From NCBI GenBank assembly GCA_012744295.1, contig JAAYIB010000035.1:1-14584 (forward strand): a DNA stretch of 14,584 nt. Direction: 5' to 3'. Both the position numbers and the translations under genes were made by a program. Shown here piece after piece: positions 1-5,995 of this stretch (position 1 is its first letter; each line of letters starts with the position of its first letter). Origin of the DNA: Acholeplasmataceae bacterium. Its GTDB lineage: Bacteria > Bacillota > Negativicutes > Acidaminococcales > Acidaminococcaceae. The notes below the pieces were generated by a model. It was not told where the DNA came from and ran no database searches. It saw only the letters and a program-made list of their open reading frames with translations.

Positions 1-57
1 CCTTGCGGCGCTAGATCCTAAGTCTAGTGCGTCTGCCAGTTCCGCCACTCCCGCGGC
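1..57 (-). tRNA. tRNA-Leu (anticodon TAG), 3' part cut off by the window edge
   Basis: Read on the minus strand, the gene starts at 57 with the acceptor 5' strand GCCGCGG, continues through a D-arm (GTGGCGGAACTGGCAGACGC, typical of leucine tRNA) and an anticodon arm CTAGA-CTTAGGA-TCTAG whose central triplet TAG reads the CUA codon. The variable arm, T-arm and acceptor 3' strand lie beyond position 1. It is the last visible member of a four-tRNA cluster. Type I versus type II variable arm cannot be seen here, but the D-arm and anticodon agree on leucine. Confidence 0.93.
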
Positions 58-73
58 ATTAGGAATAAAAAAA

Positions 74-149
74 TGGTGATCCACCCGCGACTCGAACGCG
101 GGACACCCTGATTAAAAGTCAGGTGCTCTACCGACTGAGCTAGTGGATC
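74..149 (-). tRNA. tRNA-Lys (anticodon TTT)
   Basis: The minus strand from 149 to 74 gives a complete 76-nt cloverleaf. The acceptor stem GATCCAC pairs with GTGGATC, the discriminator base is A, and CCA is encoded at the 3' end (TGG at 74-76 on the plus strand). The anticodon arm is CTGA-CTTTTAA-TCAG with anticodon TTT, and the T-loop is GTTCGAGTC. It sits between tRNA-Gln and tRNA-Leu in one transcript. Confidence 0.97.
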
Positions 150-153
150 ACAA

Positions 154-229
154 TGGCTGGGGCGGCTGGACTCGAACCAACGCATGCGGGAGTCAAAGTC
201 CCGTGCCTTACCAACTTGGCGACGCCCCA
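154..229 (-). tRNA. tRNA-Gln (anticodon TTG)
   Basis: The minus strand from 229 to 154 gives a 76-nt cloverleaf. The acceptor stem TGGGGCG pairs with CGCCCCA, the discriminator is G, and CCA is encoded. The anticodon arm GGGA-CTTTGAC-TCCC carries TTG, reading CAA. The 5' U1-A72 pair is a normal identity feature of glutamine tRNA. It is four bases upstream of tRNA-Lys in the same cluster. Confidence 0.97.
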
Positions 230-252
230 AAGATATTGCTGTTAAAAAAACA

Positions 253-329
253 TGGGGTGACTGGTGGGGATCGAACCCACGAGTAACGGAGCCACAATCC
301 GCCGTGTTAACCACTTCACCACAGCCACC
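253..329 (-). tRNA. tRNA-His (anticodon GTG)
   Basis: The minus strand from 329 to 253 gives the cloverleaf. The acceptor stem GTGGCTG pairs with CAGTCAC with one G-U pair, and the extra 5' G (G-1, position 329) faces C73, the hallmark of histidine tRNA. CCA is encoded. The anticodon loop is TTGTGGC with anticodon GTG. It is the promoter-proximal gene of the tRNA cluster. Confidence 0.97.
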
Positions 330-366
330 ATGATAGCCAAGCAATAAGAACTTGGCGACGAGAATT

Positions 367-395
367 ATTGTATCATAGACACATATCAGTGTCAA
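367..395 (-). promoter_or_regulatory. Promoter of the tRNA-His/Gln/Lys/Leu cluster
   Basis: On the minus strand TTGACA (390-395) is followed by a 17-base spacer and TACAAT (367-372). This is a near-perfect vegetative sigma-A type promoter, as expected for stable RNA. Transcription should begin near 360 and reach the tRNA-His 5' end about 30 bases later. Confidence 0.88.
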
Positions 396-449
396 CGCTT
401 TTTGGAAACTTTTTTACAATTGCCTGATGCTCGTCAACGCTGTTGCCTG

Positions 450-830
450 CTATCTGCACAGGGCGACAAATTCAATTTCGACGCTTACATCTTTGGGCAG
501 CCTGCATACCTGAACGCAGGAGCGGGCGGGGGGATCGGTCTTGAACGCTTCGCCGTAAACAGCGTTGACGGCCGCAAAATCATTCATATCAGTTATAAAA
601 ACCGTTGTTTTGACGACAGCGGCAAAACTTAGTCCTTTCTCCTTCAGAATTGCTTCGACGTTTGCCAGTACCTGCTTTGTCTGCTGCTCAATGCCGCCTT
701 CTGCAACGATGCCGGTTTCAGGGTTGATTGGTATCTGCCCGGAGGCAAAAAGAAAACCGTTGGCTTCAACTGCCTGGGAATAAGGCCCGATAGCCTTTGG
801 TGCCTTCTCTGTATTAATAACTTTTCTCAC
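450..830 (-). CDS. ridA: RidA family reactive enamine/imine deaminase
   Basis: The 126-residue product is a full-length RidA/YjgF/UK114 protein. It shows the N-terminal GPYSQAV motif (15-21), ASGQIP (29-34), and the C-terminal PARSCVQV...LP....VEIE signature (101-120), with Arg103 the carboxylate-binding arginine and Glu120 the conserved acid. The family hydrolyses 2-aminoacrylate and related enamines to keto acids and ammonia in the cytosol. The start is GTG at 830, overlapping the TGA of the upstream serine dehydratase alpha gene by four bases (GTGA), with an AAGGGGG Shine-Dalgarno about ten bases upstream. It is therefore translationally coupled to the enzyme that generates the enamine, which makes scavenging of serine-derived aminoacrylate its probable job here. 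No convincing T-tract terminator follows, so read-through toward the tRNA cluster is possible. Confidence 0.95.
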   Translation of the reverse strand: MRKVINTEKAPKAIGPYSQAVEANGFLFASGQIPINPETGIVAEGGIEQQTKQVLANVEAILKEKGLSFAAVVKTTVFITDMNDFAAVNAVYGEAFKTDPPARSCVQVCRLPKDVSVEIEFVALCR

Positions 831-1738
831 TTTGTTTCCCCCTTAGTTTGTTTTACATTCGAAAAATAAGCTTCCGCCCACGCCAAGGCCGTGGGTGTAG
901 CAGCCAAGCCGCCGTCCGCCGTTTCCTTCAGCGCACAGGGCAGACGGTCACCGACTTCCTTCATCGCATCAATCGCTTCATCCGGAGGTATGAAACTTTC
1001 TATTCCGGCGAGCGCCATTTCTGCCGCCGCCATCGCCTGCACTACGGCCCCGGCGTTTCTTTTGATGCAGGGGACTTCAACCAGACCGGCAACAGGATCA
1101 CAGACAAGGCCGAGCATGTTTTTAATGGTCATGGCAACGGCATTGCCAACCTGTACCGGTGTTCCGCCCAACAAGGAAACGGCCGCACCTGCAGCCATTG
1201 CCGCCGCGCTGCCGCATTCGGCCTGGCAGCCGCCTATTGCTCCCGAAATCGATGACCTGCTCGCAATAACGAGACCGATGCTGCCGGCTACGACCAGTCC
1301 TTCCGCCAGTTGTTCACCCGAGAGACCATAATTCTTCTTCAGGGAAAAAAGCGCCCCCGGCAGTACGCCGCTCGCGCCCGCGGTTGGAGCCGCTACGATT
1401 CTTCCCATCGCGGCATTTGCCTCACCCACTGCCAAAGAAAAAATGACTGCGTCACTTATATTTAAGCCCAAAATACTCGGGCGCGCACTTTCAGACAAGG
1501 CTTCGCGAAGCTTTAACGCGTTTCCGCCCGTAAGCCCGCTGCGGGATTTAATGCCTGTAAGCCCGTACTGAATCGAAGACTCCATTACGTCCAGCATATC
1601 CTTCATGTTCTTGATAAGCTCAGTGCGTTCGAGCCCAAGACTTTTACAGTTTTTTTCAATAAGAATTTCGCAAAGAGGCAGGCTGCGTTTTTCCGCCTCT
1701 TCTATCCATGACGCCAAAGCCAGTTTGTCATTTGCCAT
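827..1738 (-). CDS. sdaAA: L-serine dehydratase, iron-sulfur-dependent, alpha subunit
   Basis: The 303-residue protein is the catalytic subunit of the two-subunit, PLP-independent L-serine dehydratase (L-serine to pyruvate plus ammonia). The three cysteines expected to hold the [4Fe-4S] cluster are present in their usual contexts: GGCQ (Cys171), VCDPVAG (Cys213) and VPCIKRNA (Cys224). The glycine-rich APTAGASGVLPG stretch (117-128) is also typical. I place the start at ATG 1738 (MANDKLALAS), not at the more upstream ATG at 1783, because that one lies inside the beta-subunit gene and 1738 has a GAGGT ribosome site at the right distance. Only about ten bases separate it from the beta-subunit stop. 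Such clusters are oxygen sensitive, which fits an anaerobe. Length matches the split-type alpha chains. Confidence 0.96.
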   Translation of the reverse strand: MANDKLALASWIEEAEKRSLPLCEILIEKNCKSLGLERTELIKNMKDMLDVMESSIQYGLTGIKSRSGLTGGNALKLREALSESARPSILGLNISDAVIFSLAVGEANAAMGRIVAAPTAGASGVLPGALFSLKKNYGLSGEQLAEGLVVAGSIGLVIASRSSISGAIGGCQAECGSAAAMAAGAAVSLLGGTPVQVGNAVAMTIKNMLGLVCDPVAGLVEVPCIKRNAGAVVQAMAAAEMALAGIESFIPPDEAIDAMKEVGDRLPCALKETADGGLAATPTALAWAEAYFSNVKQTKGETK

Positions 1739-1748
1739 GTTCCCGACC

Positions 1749-2414
1749 TCACACCACGCTGGCAATGAAGCGCGCCGATTCAACAGCCGCCAGCGATTTT
1801 ATTTTTTCTATGGTTTCCGGTGCAACCGGCTGATCGCATTCAATGATCATAATTGCCAGTCCGCCTCTGTCCGTGCGGAATACCCTCATTCCGGCTATGT
1901 TGACGCCGGCTTCGGCCAAATGGCCGCTGACGAGGGCAATCACGCCGCACCTGTCACGGTGCAGAACAAGCACCGCCGGCAAAGCGCCGTTCATTTCAAC
2001 GGGAAAAGCATCAATTTCGGTGACGCAAACCTGTCCTCCGCCGACCGAAGAGCCCGTAACACTGCAGGACATTCCGCCCTTGCCAGTCAGATTAAACCTA
2101 ACGGTATTTGGATGGGCAAGTTCCCCAAGATTTACTTTGGCAAAATTGAAGTCTAACCGGCTTTCCCTCGCATAATCCAAAGCTTGAGGTATGCGGGCAT
2201 CATCAGGCGCCCACCCCATTAGACCTGCCATGAGAGCCATGTCTGTACCGTGGCCTTTATAGGTTTGAGCAAAAGAACCGTGAAGCTCGATGCCCGCTTT
2301 AACAGGCCTTTGCCCCAAAATTCCCGCGGCCAACAAGCCAAGACGAACTGCTCCGGCCGTGTGGGAGCTTGATGGGCCAATCATGACCGGTCCGATAATA
2401 TCCATCAGATTCAT
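1749..2414 (-). CDS. sdaAB: L-serine dehydratase, iron-sulfur-dependent, beta subunit (with ACT domain)
   Basis: The 221-residue protein begins with the beta-subunit motif GPSSSHTAG (13-21), which forms part of the serine-binding site in this enzyme family, followed by HGSFAQTYKGHGTD (45-58). The C-terminal 75 residues (from about PAVLVLHRDRCGVIA) look like an ACT domain, the small-molecule binding fold that in related serine dehydratases participates in allosteric control by serine. The start ATG at 2414 has a GGGG element eight bases upstream; Met4 is an alternative. It lies between the HutP-like regulator gene (76-bp spacer) and the alpha subunit gene, and the two subunits together make one enzyme. 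Confidence 0.95.
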   Translation of the reverse strand: MNLMDIIGPVMIGPSSSHTAGAVRLGLLAAGILGQRPVKAGIELHGSFAQTYKGHGTDMALMAGLMGWAPDDARIPQALDYARESRLDFNFAKVNLGELAHPNTVRFNLTGKGGMSCSVTGSSVGGGQVCVTEIDAFPVEMNGALPAVLVLHRDRCGVIALVSGHLAEAGVNIAGMRVFRTDRGGLAIMIIECDQPVAPETIEKIKSLAAVESARFIASVV

Positions 2415-2490
2415 TGTTTTACCCCGCTATCTGTGTTATGGCCGCCAACCGCTTGCAAAAAGCTTATGGCTGCAGCCTGTGGCAAGTCCA

Positions 2491-2922
2491 TTATTCCACT
2501 CTGTCCAGAGACCTGTGGGCCAATCCGACACAAAGTTCGTTAAGATTCAAAACGCCCACACCCATGAAGATTGCCACGCATAGATGCTCGTCGAACCTCG
2601 CAATGCCTATTTTCCCGCCCACGTTAAAGCCTATGGCCTTAAACTTGACTTGACCGAGAGCCTCGTGAGCAGCTCCGGCAACGGCGCCCGCACCTACATG
2701 CGTATTTGTCACGACGCCCTGTCTTTGGGCGGCGACAACGGCCCGCTCAACTATTTTCACAATTGACTGGATAAACTCTCCGCCAAAGTCGACAGCTGTC
2801 GCACGAATCTCTCTTGAAGCAAGTTCCTCCTTCACAGCCTGCTCCTCCGCCCGACTGCTGGTTATCGCAATTTTTAAAGCCGCTCTGCCGATATCAATGC
2901 TGGTAAACTTTCCTTCTGACAT
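2491..2922 (-). CDS. HutP-family RNA-binding regulator (probable antiterminator-like sensor)
   Basis: The 143-residue protein resembles the HutP superfamily as found in many Clostridia. The recognisable parts are a central helix ending in AHEALGQV (85-92), VGGKIGIARF (101-110), a hydrophobic strand CVAIFMGVGVLNLNEL, and the C-terminal VGLAHRSL corresponding to GVGINHI at the end of Bacillus HutP. HutP proper is a histidine- and Mg-activated hexamer that binds UAG triplets in nascent hut mRNA and prevents termination. Here, aligned by eye, the His-x3-His metal ligands of the Bacillus protein (HALYH) face GAVAG, so the ligand chemistry is probably different. The start is ATG 2922, one base after the symporter stop, with AGAAGGTG as ribosome site. 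Being inside a serine operon, it plausibly senses serine or a related amino acid; that is inference. Confidence 0.7.
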   Translation of the reverse strand: MSEGKFTSIDIGRAALKIAITSSRAEEQAVKEELASREIRATAVDFGGEFIQSIVKIVERAVVAAQRQGVVTNTHVGAGAVAGAAHEALGQVKFKAIGFNVGGKIGIARFDEHLCVAIFMGVGVLNLNELCVGLAHRSLDRVE

Positions 2923-2923
2923 C

Positions 2924-4345
2924 TTATTCACCTTCTTCAACCAGTTCAGGTGTCTTAATCGGACGCTGGTCAATGAAGGCAACCAGGAAGAAGACTGCTA
3001 TGCACAGCAGCCACTCGAAATAGATTACGTGCTGCAGCACGTGCAAAGCCGGGCAGAACTCCCAGACCACAATGCCCAAAAGACCTGCAAGCGTCGTATA
3101 AAAGGCCGAGCTGCGCCGACAAACCTCGGGCCAGAAGATGGTAAAAAGGAAAACAACCGTCAATGCGGTAGTAAGGCTGAGCCCCGCCACCATGGTTTTC
3201 AAGATGCCGACTGCGTTAAAGGCCATCCAGAGAGTGCCTATGCCACAAAAGAAAATTGTAATTCTATTGACTGAGAGAAATTTCTTACCCGACACGCCGG
3301 GATTGATAAAGCGCTTGTAAATATCCTGCGAAAACAATGTGCCGGCTCCCAGAAGGATTGTGCAGGCGGTTGAAATATCGGCAGCCCACATTGCCGCGAG
3401 CGTTATGCCCGAGGCAAAAGGGTCAAGTCCCATCACAACGCTCGGCAAGGCCATCGTGGCTTTGATCCCGGGGAAGGAAACCTTGGCGACGATGCCGATA
3501 AGCGCACAAAGAAAGCCGATTGGGAAAATCAGCAAGGCTCCCCACATAAAGCCTTTTTTGGCAGAAGCGGCATCTTTCGCACCGCAGGCAATTTGAACAG
3601 GTCCCTGCGCCGTAATGGCCTGTGTTATCATAACGACAAACCAGCCTATCACTATCGCCATCGGCAAGCCGGCAAAAGGGTTAAGCCAGTCTTGCCCTGC
3701 CGGCAGTTTGCTGATAAGCTCTGAAACTCCGCCGATTTGGTCAACGGCGGCATATGTTGAATAAAGCACTCCGAAATATATCAGAATTACATTTACGATG
3801 TTCGAAAGACCGGAAGACCAAAGTCCGCCGATCAAGGTTATGCCGATAAAAACCACGGCACTTGTCAGCATTCCGCCCTTGAACGAGAAAATCTGCGGCA
3901 GCAAGGCTGACAAGATGGCGCCACCCGCAAGATACTGCAGGGAAGTTATCACAAGCATGATGATCAGGAGCCCGATCGCGCTGATCACGCGTCCTTTTGT
4001 ATCGTAATAGCGCTCAAACAGGTCCGGTATCGTTGTCGCTTTAAGCGAACGGTATTTACCGGCGGCAACTCCGCCCATTATCAAGGCGCCCGCTGCCCAG
4101 GCTGCGTTGTACCAGCCCGCCGCAAGTCCTACGGTAAAAGCATTTTCAGCAACGCCTACAGTTGAGGCGGCTCCCACGGCAAGACCGGTGATATTGACTG
4201 CAATCAAACCGGGACCTAGCTTGCGTCCGGCAAACAGGTACTCCGTGGCACCGGCGTCGGCCTTTTTCTTGGCATACATGCTGATGGCAAACAATAAGAC
4301 CACATACGCACAAACAATGAACAATTGAATAGACATTAACTCCAC
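2924..4345 (-). CDS. Sodium:solute symporter (SSS family), probable serine/amino-acid importer
   Basis: The 473-residue protein is a polytopic membrane carrier with about 12-13 hydrophobic helices and a short charged tail. It carries the second SSS-family signature around 324-344 (ISTACTILLGAGTLF followed by SQDIYK), where the Ser/Thr residues help form the sodium site in the LeuT-fold transporters, and a diverged first signature GGLWSSGLSNIVN (173-185) in which the usual Thr-Asp is Leu-Ser. The family couples Na+ entry to uptake of sugars, proline, pantothenate and other solutes, so substrate is not readable from sequence. Position at the head of a serine dehydratase operon argues for serine or a related amino acid. 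The start is either GTG 4345 (close to AAGGG) or ATG 4336; I list the longer form but the choice is unsure. Confidence 0.88.
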   Translation of the reverse strand: MELMSIQLFIVCAYVVLLFAISMYAKKKADAGATEYLFAGRKLGPGLIAVNITGLAVGAASTVGVAENAFTVGLAAGWYNAAWAAGALIMGGVAAGKYRSLKATTIPDLFERYYDTKGRVISAIGLLIIMLVITSLQYLAGGAILSALLPQIFSFKGGMLTSAVVFIGITLIGGLWSSGLSNIVNVILIYFGVLYSTYAAVDQIGGVSELISKLPAGQDWLNPFAGLPMAIVIGWFVVMITQAITAQGPVQIACGAKDAASAKKGFMWGALLIFPIGFLCALIGIVAKVSFPGIKATMALPSVVMGLDPFASGITLAAMWAADISTACTILLGAGTLFSQDIYKRFINPGVSGKKFLSVNRITIFFCGIGTLWMAFNAVGILKTMVAGLSLTTALTVVFLFTIFWPEVCRRSSAFYTTLAGLLGIVVWEFCPALHVLQHVIYFEWLLCIAVFFLVAFIDQRPIKTPELVEEGE

Positions 4346-4420
4346 ACTACCCTTCTACGCAAATAATGAAATGCAAAAGCTTCCTATCCTGCTACCATAC
4401 TTCAAAACAAACCTACTGGT
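4346..4420 (-). promoter_or_regulatory. Leader RNA of the serine operon with clustered UAG triplets
   Basis: From the inferred start near 4414 to the symporter start, the minus-strand RNA contains UAG at 4392-4394, 4384-4386, 4355-4357 and 4347-4349, plus one at the start point (4413-4415). Two pairs have the same UAG-N5-UAG spacing, and the last pair overlaps the AAGGG ribosome site of the symporter. HutP of Bacillus binds regularly spaced UAG triplets (N4 spacing), so this may be the binding site of the HutP-like protein encoded just downstream. No intrinsic terminator is evident in the leader, so translational control is as likely as antitermination. This is inference. Confidence 0.4.
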
Positions 4421-4429
4421 ATTATATCA
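4421..4429 (-). promoter_or_regulatory. Extended -10 promoter of the serine operon
   Basis: The minus strand reads TGATATAAT: a perfect TATAAT (4421-4426) with the TGN extension (4427-4429). At the -35 distance there is only a run of T (eight A on the plus strand, 4442-4449), so the promoter probably relies on the extended -10. It gives a leader of roughly 70 bases ahead of the symporter. Confidence 0.65.
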
Positions 4430-4564
4430 GCAAATACTGTTAAAAAAAAGTGCCGCTTCTCTTTCTTTGGCTTTGTGCCTGCTGAATGCCTGTTTTTAAG
4501 AAAAAATTTTTAAAACAAGATATTACGCAAGGATTTTAGGCATTCCTGTCGAATAAGTTAAAAG
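4430..4564. other. AT-rich divergent intergenic region with inverted repeat and Spo0A-box-like heptamer
   Basis: No gene is visible between the serine operon promoter and the corA leader. The stretch holds an 8-bp perfect inverted repeat, GAATGCCT (4484-4491) and AGGCATTC (4538-4545), flanking 46 mostly A/T bases, and immediately after it TGTCGAA (4547-4553), identical to the core 0A box bound by Spo0A in endospore formers. Single heptamers occur by chance, so this is only suggestive. Confidence 0.4.
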
Positions 4565-4593
4565 TTGATGATAACAGTATTGCTTCTTTTATA
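4565..4593 (+). promoter_or_regulatory. Possible promoter of corA
   Basis: TTGATG (4565-4570), a 17-base spacer and TTTATA (4588-4593) form a weak sigma-A-like promoter. If used, the corA mRNA would have a leader of about 110 bases. Confidence 0.25.
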
Positions 4594-4712
4594 TCCGGCC
4601 GGAAAAGCCGTAAGAGCCCAGGACTTGGTGCCAGCTCACGACTGCCTGACGAGCCCGCTTCGGAACAAGACTGTGCCGCCAAGACAAACCAATGCAGAAC
4701 GGAGGGGTTCCA
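4594..4712 (+). other. corA 5' leader, GC-rich and possibly structured, no known riboswitch recognised
   Basis: This stretch is clearly more GC-rich than the preceding spacer and has no convincing ORF ahead of corA. CGGC...GCCG (hairpin near 4596-4611), an apparent pairing of CTTGG (4624-4628) with CCAAG (4679-4683), and CCGCTTCGG (4657-4665) could fold. I compared it by eye with the Mg (M-box), Mn (yybP), cobalamin, c-di-GMP, fluoride, ZTP and SAM riboswitch consensus elements and did not find their conserved cores. It ends in the corA ribosome site GGAGGGG (4701-4707). Confidence 0.3.
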
Positions 4713-5663
4713 ATGTACAAGATTTACAAAAGCTGCGCCGACGGCGTAGACGAATTGATGCTGAATCAAATCGAAAAAGGCATCTGGATTGATATCACAA
4801 GCCCCTCACTGGAAGAACTGACCGAAATTTCCGCCGCAACGGGCGTTCAACTTGATTATCTTACCGCCGCTCTTGATGACGAGGAAAAGTCCCGCATTGA
4901 ATGGGAAGAAGACCAGATCCTGATCTTGATCGATATCCCTCTCCTACGCAGCAACAACGACTATGACACATTGCCCCTCGGCATTATCATAACCGCCAAC
5001 TGTATAATTACCGTTTGCCTGGAAGTGAACGCCGTTCTGGCTGATTTCGCACCTGCAAACCACCGCAGCTTCAGCACCTTTAAGAAAACCCGTTTTCTCT
5101 TCCAGATACTTTACAAATCAGCGACCCTGTATCTTAAATACATCCGCAACATCAACAGACGTACGGACGAATTGGAGCAGCATTTAAGAAAGTCCATGGA
5201 AAACGCCGAGCTCTTCAACCTGCTCGACGTTCAGAAATCCTTGACGTTCTTCTCAGCATCTTTGCGCAGCAATTACATCGTTACCGAAAAAATTCTGCGC
5301 CTGCGCTCCACTAACCAGCTCCAGCATTTAATCAAGATGTACGAAGAAGACGAAGACCTTCTTGAAGACGTCATCATAGAATACAAACAGGCCATAGACA
5401 TGGTCGAGATGTACAGCCATATCTTGAACAGCATGATGGAGGTCTTTGCTTCAATCATTAACAACAATATGAACCTTGTAATGAAATTTTTGGCCGGCAT
5501 CACTATTCTGCTGGCCATCCCAACCGTTCTTTCCGGATTATGGGGCATGAACGTGCCGGTGCCTTTCGCCGGCAATGAGTATGCCTTTTTTATCATCGTC
5601 GCAATTGCGGCGGCAGTAGCAGGTACCTTTGCCTACTTCCTCTGGAAAAAACACATGTTCTGA
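4713..5663 (+). CDS. corA: CorA-family divalent cation (Mg/Co) transporter
   Basis: The 316-residue protein has a long soluble N-terminal domain (about 1-250, acidic and helical, with the long stalk helix near YKQAIDMVEMYSHILNSMME) and two C-terminal membrane helices. The first helix ends in the diagnostic GMN tripeptide (LWGMN, 278-280), which lines the outer mouth of the pore. The short outside loop VPVPFAGNEY joins it to the second helix, which ends with the basic WKKHMF tail. CorA forms a pentamer that lets Mg2+ and other divalent ions into the cell. The loop lacks the MPE sequence of classic CorA, so the preferred ion is uncertain. I chose ATG 4713 because GGAGGGG lies seven bases ahead; an upstream in-frame ATG at 4692 has no such site. 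Confidence 0.93.
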   Translation: MYKIYKSCADGVDELMLNQIEKGIWIDITSPSLEELTEISAATGVQLDYLTAALDDEEKSRIEWEEDQILILIDIPLLRSNNDYDTLPLGIIITANCIITVCLEVNAVLADFAPANHRSFSTFKKTRFLFQILYKSATLYLKYIRNINRRTDELEQHLRKSMENAELFNLLDVQKSLTFFSASLRSNYIVTEKILRLRSTNQLQHLIKMYEEDEDLLEDVIIEYKQAIDMVEMYSHILNSMMEVFASIINNNMNLVMKFLAGITILLAIPTVLSGLWGMNVPVPFAGNEYAFFIIVAIAAAVAGTFAYFLWKKHMF

Positions 5664-5684
5664 TGAAAGCGGAAGGAGCAACAC

Positions 5685-5918
5685 ATGTCAAAAATAATGG
5701 CTGAACAATTACTTGCCGGCATCATCCTCGGCGACCGTAAGAACCGTGAGTTCATCTATCTGCCTGGTGGCGAGGTGGGTGTGGAAAACCCCTACTGTGT
5801 TTTTGAAAAAGACGGCAGGAAGCAGGAAGACCTGCCGCTCGAAGACGCCGTAAGACTCGCTGCACGGCTGCACCTCGTACCTGCATCACATCCGTCTTTA
5901 GGCAAGAAGGCTTATTGA
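5685..5918 (+). CDS. Small conserved-looking protein of unknown function downstream of corA
   Basis: A 77-residue soluble protein (MSKIMAEQLLAGII...) with a strong ribosome site GGAAGGAG and only 21 bases between the corA stop and its start, so it is probably cotranscribed. It has no membrane segment, cysteine cluster or nucleotide motif. Features visible are an amphipathic N-terminal helix, an acidic/basic middle (GDRKNREFIYLPGGEVGVENPY), and a C-terminal helix (LEDAVRLAARLHL). I do not recognise the family. Shared transcription with a cation channel hints at a helper or regulator of that channel, but nothing in the sequence proves it. It ends 11 bases before a strong terminator. Confidence 0.75.
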   Translation: MSKIMAEQLLAGIILGDRKNREFIYLPGGEVGVENPYCVFEKDGRKQEDLPLEDAVRLAARLHLVPASHPSLGKKAY

Positions 5919-5928
5919 AGCTGATAGA

Positions 5929-5965
5929 AAAGCCCGCTCCGAACAGGAGCGGGCTTTGTTTTGTT
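5929..5965 (+). terminator. Rho-independent terminator of corA operon, likely bidirectional
   Basis: A 12-bp perfect stem, AAAGCCCGCTCC (5929-5940) and GGAGCGGGCTTT (5946-5957), with a five-base loop, is followed by GTTTTGTT. On the minus strand the same hairpin ends in TTTTCT, so it may also stop the convergent usp transcripts arriving from the right. Confidence 0.93.
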
Positions 5966-5995
5966 CCGTCAGCAAATCACGCAGCAATAAATACA

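Noticed and set aside
24..395. A 123-codon open frame on the minus strand over the tRNA region
   Set aside because: It runs through four tRNA genes and their promoter, and its translation has no family resemblance; the tRNA cloverleaves explain the sequence.
401..449. Terminator after ridA
   Set aside because: No stem followed by a T-tract on the minus strand; the T-rich run here is on the plus strand.
1739..1783. Longer start for the serine dehydratase alpha subunit
   Set aside because: It would overlap the end of the beta-subunit gene and adds residues that simply read its C-terminus in another frame; ATG 1738 has the proper ribosome site.
4594..4712. Known metal or cofactor riboswitch ahead of corA
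   Set aside because: None of the conserved core sequences of the M-box, yybP-ykoY, NiCo, cobalamin, SAM, ZTP or fluoride classes could be matched by eye, so I list it only as an unclassified leader.
4536..4769. A minus-strand open frame of 77 codons across the corA leader and start
   Set aside because: No ribosome site, low-complexity composition, and it overlaps the start of corA in antisense.
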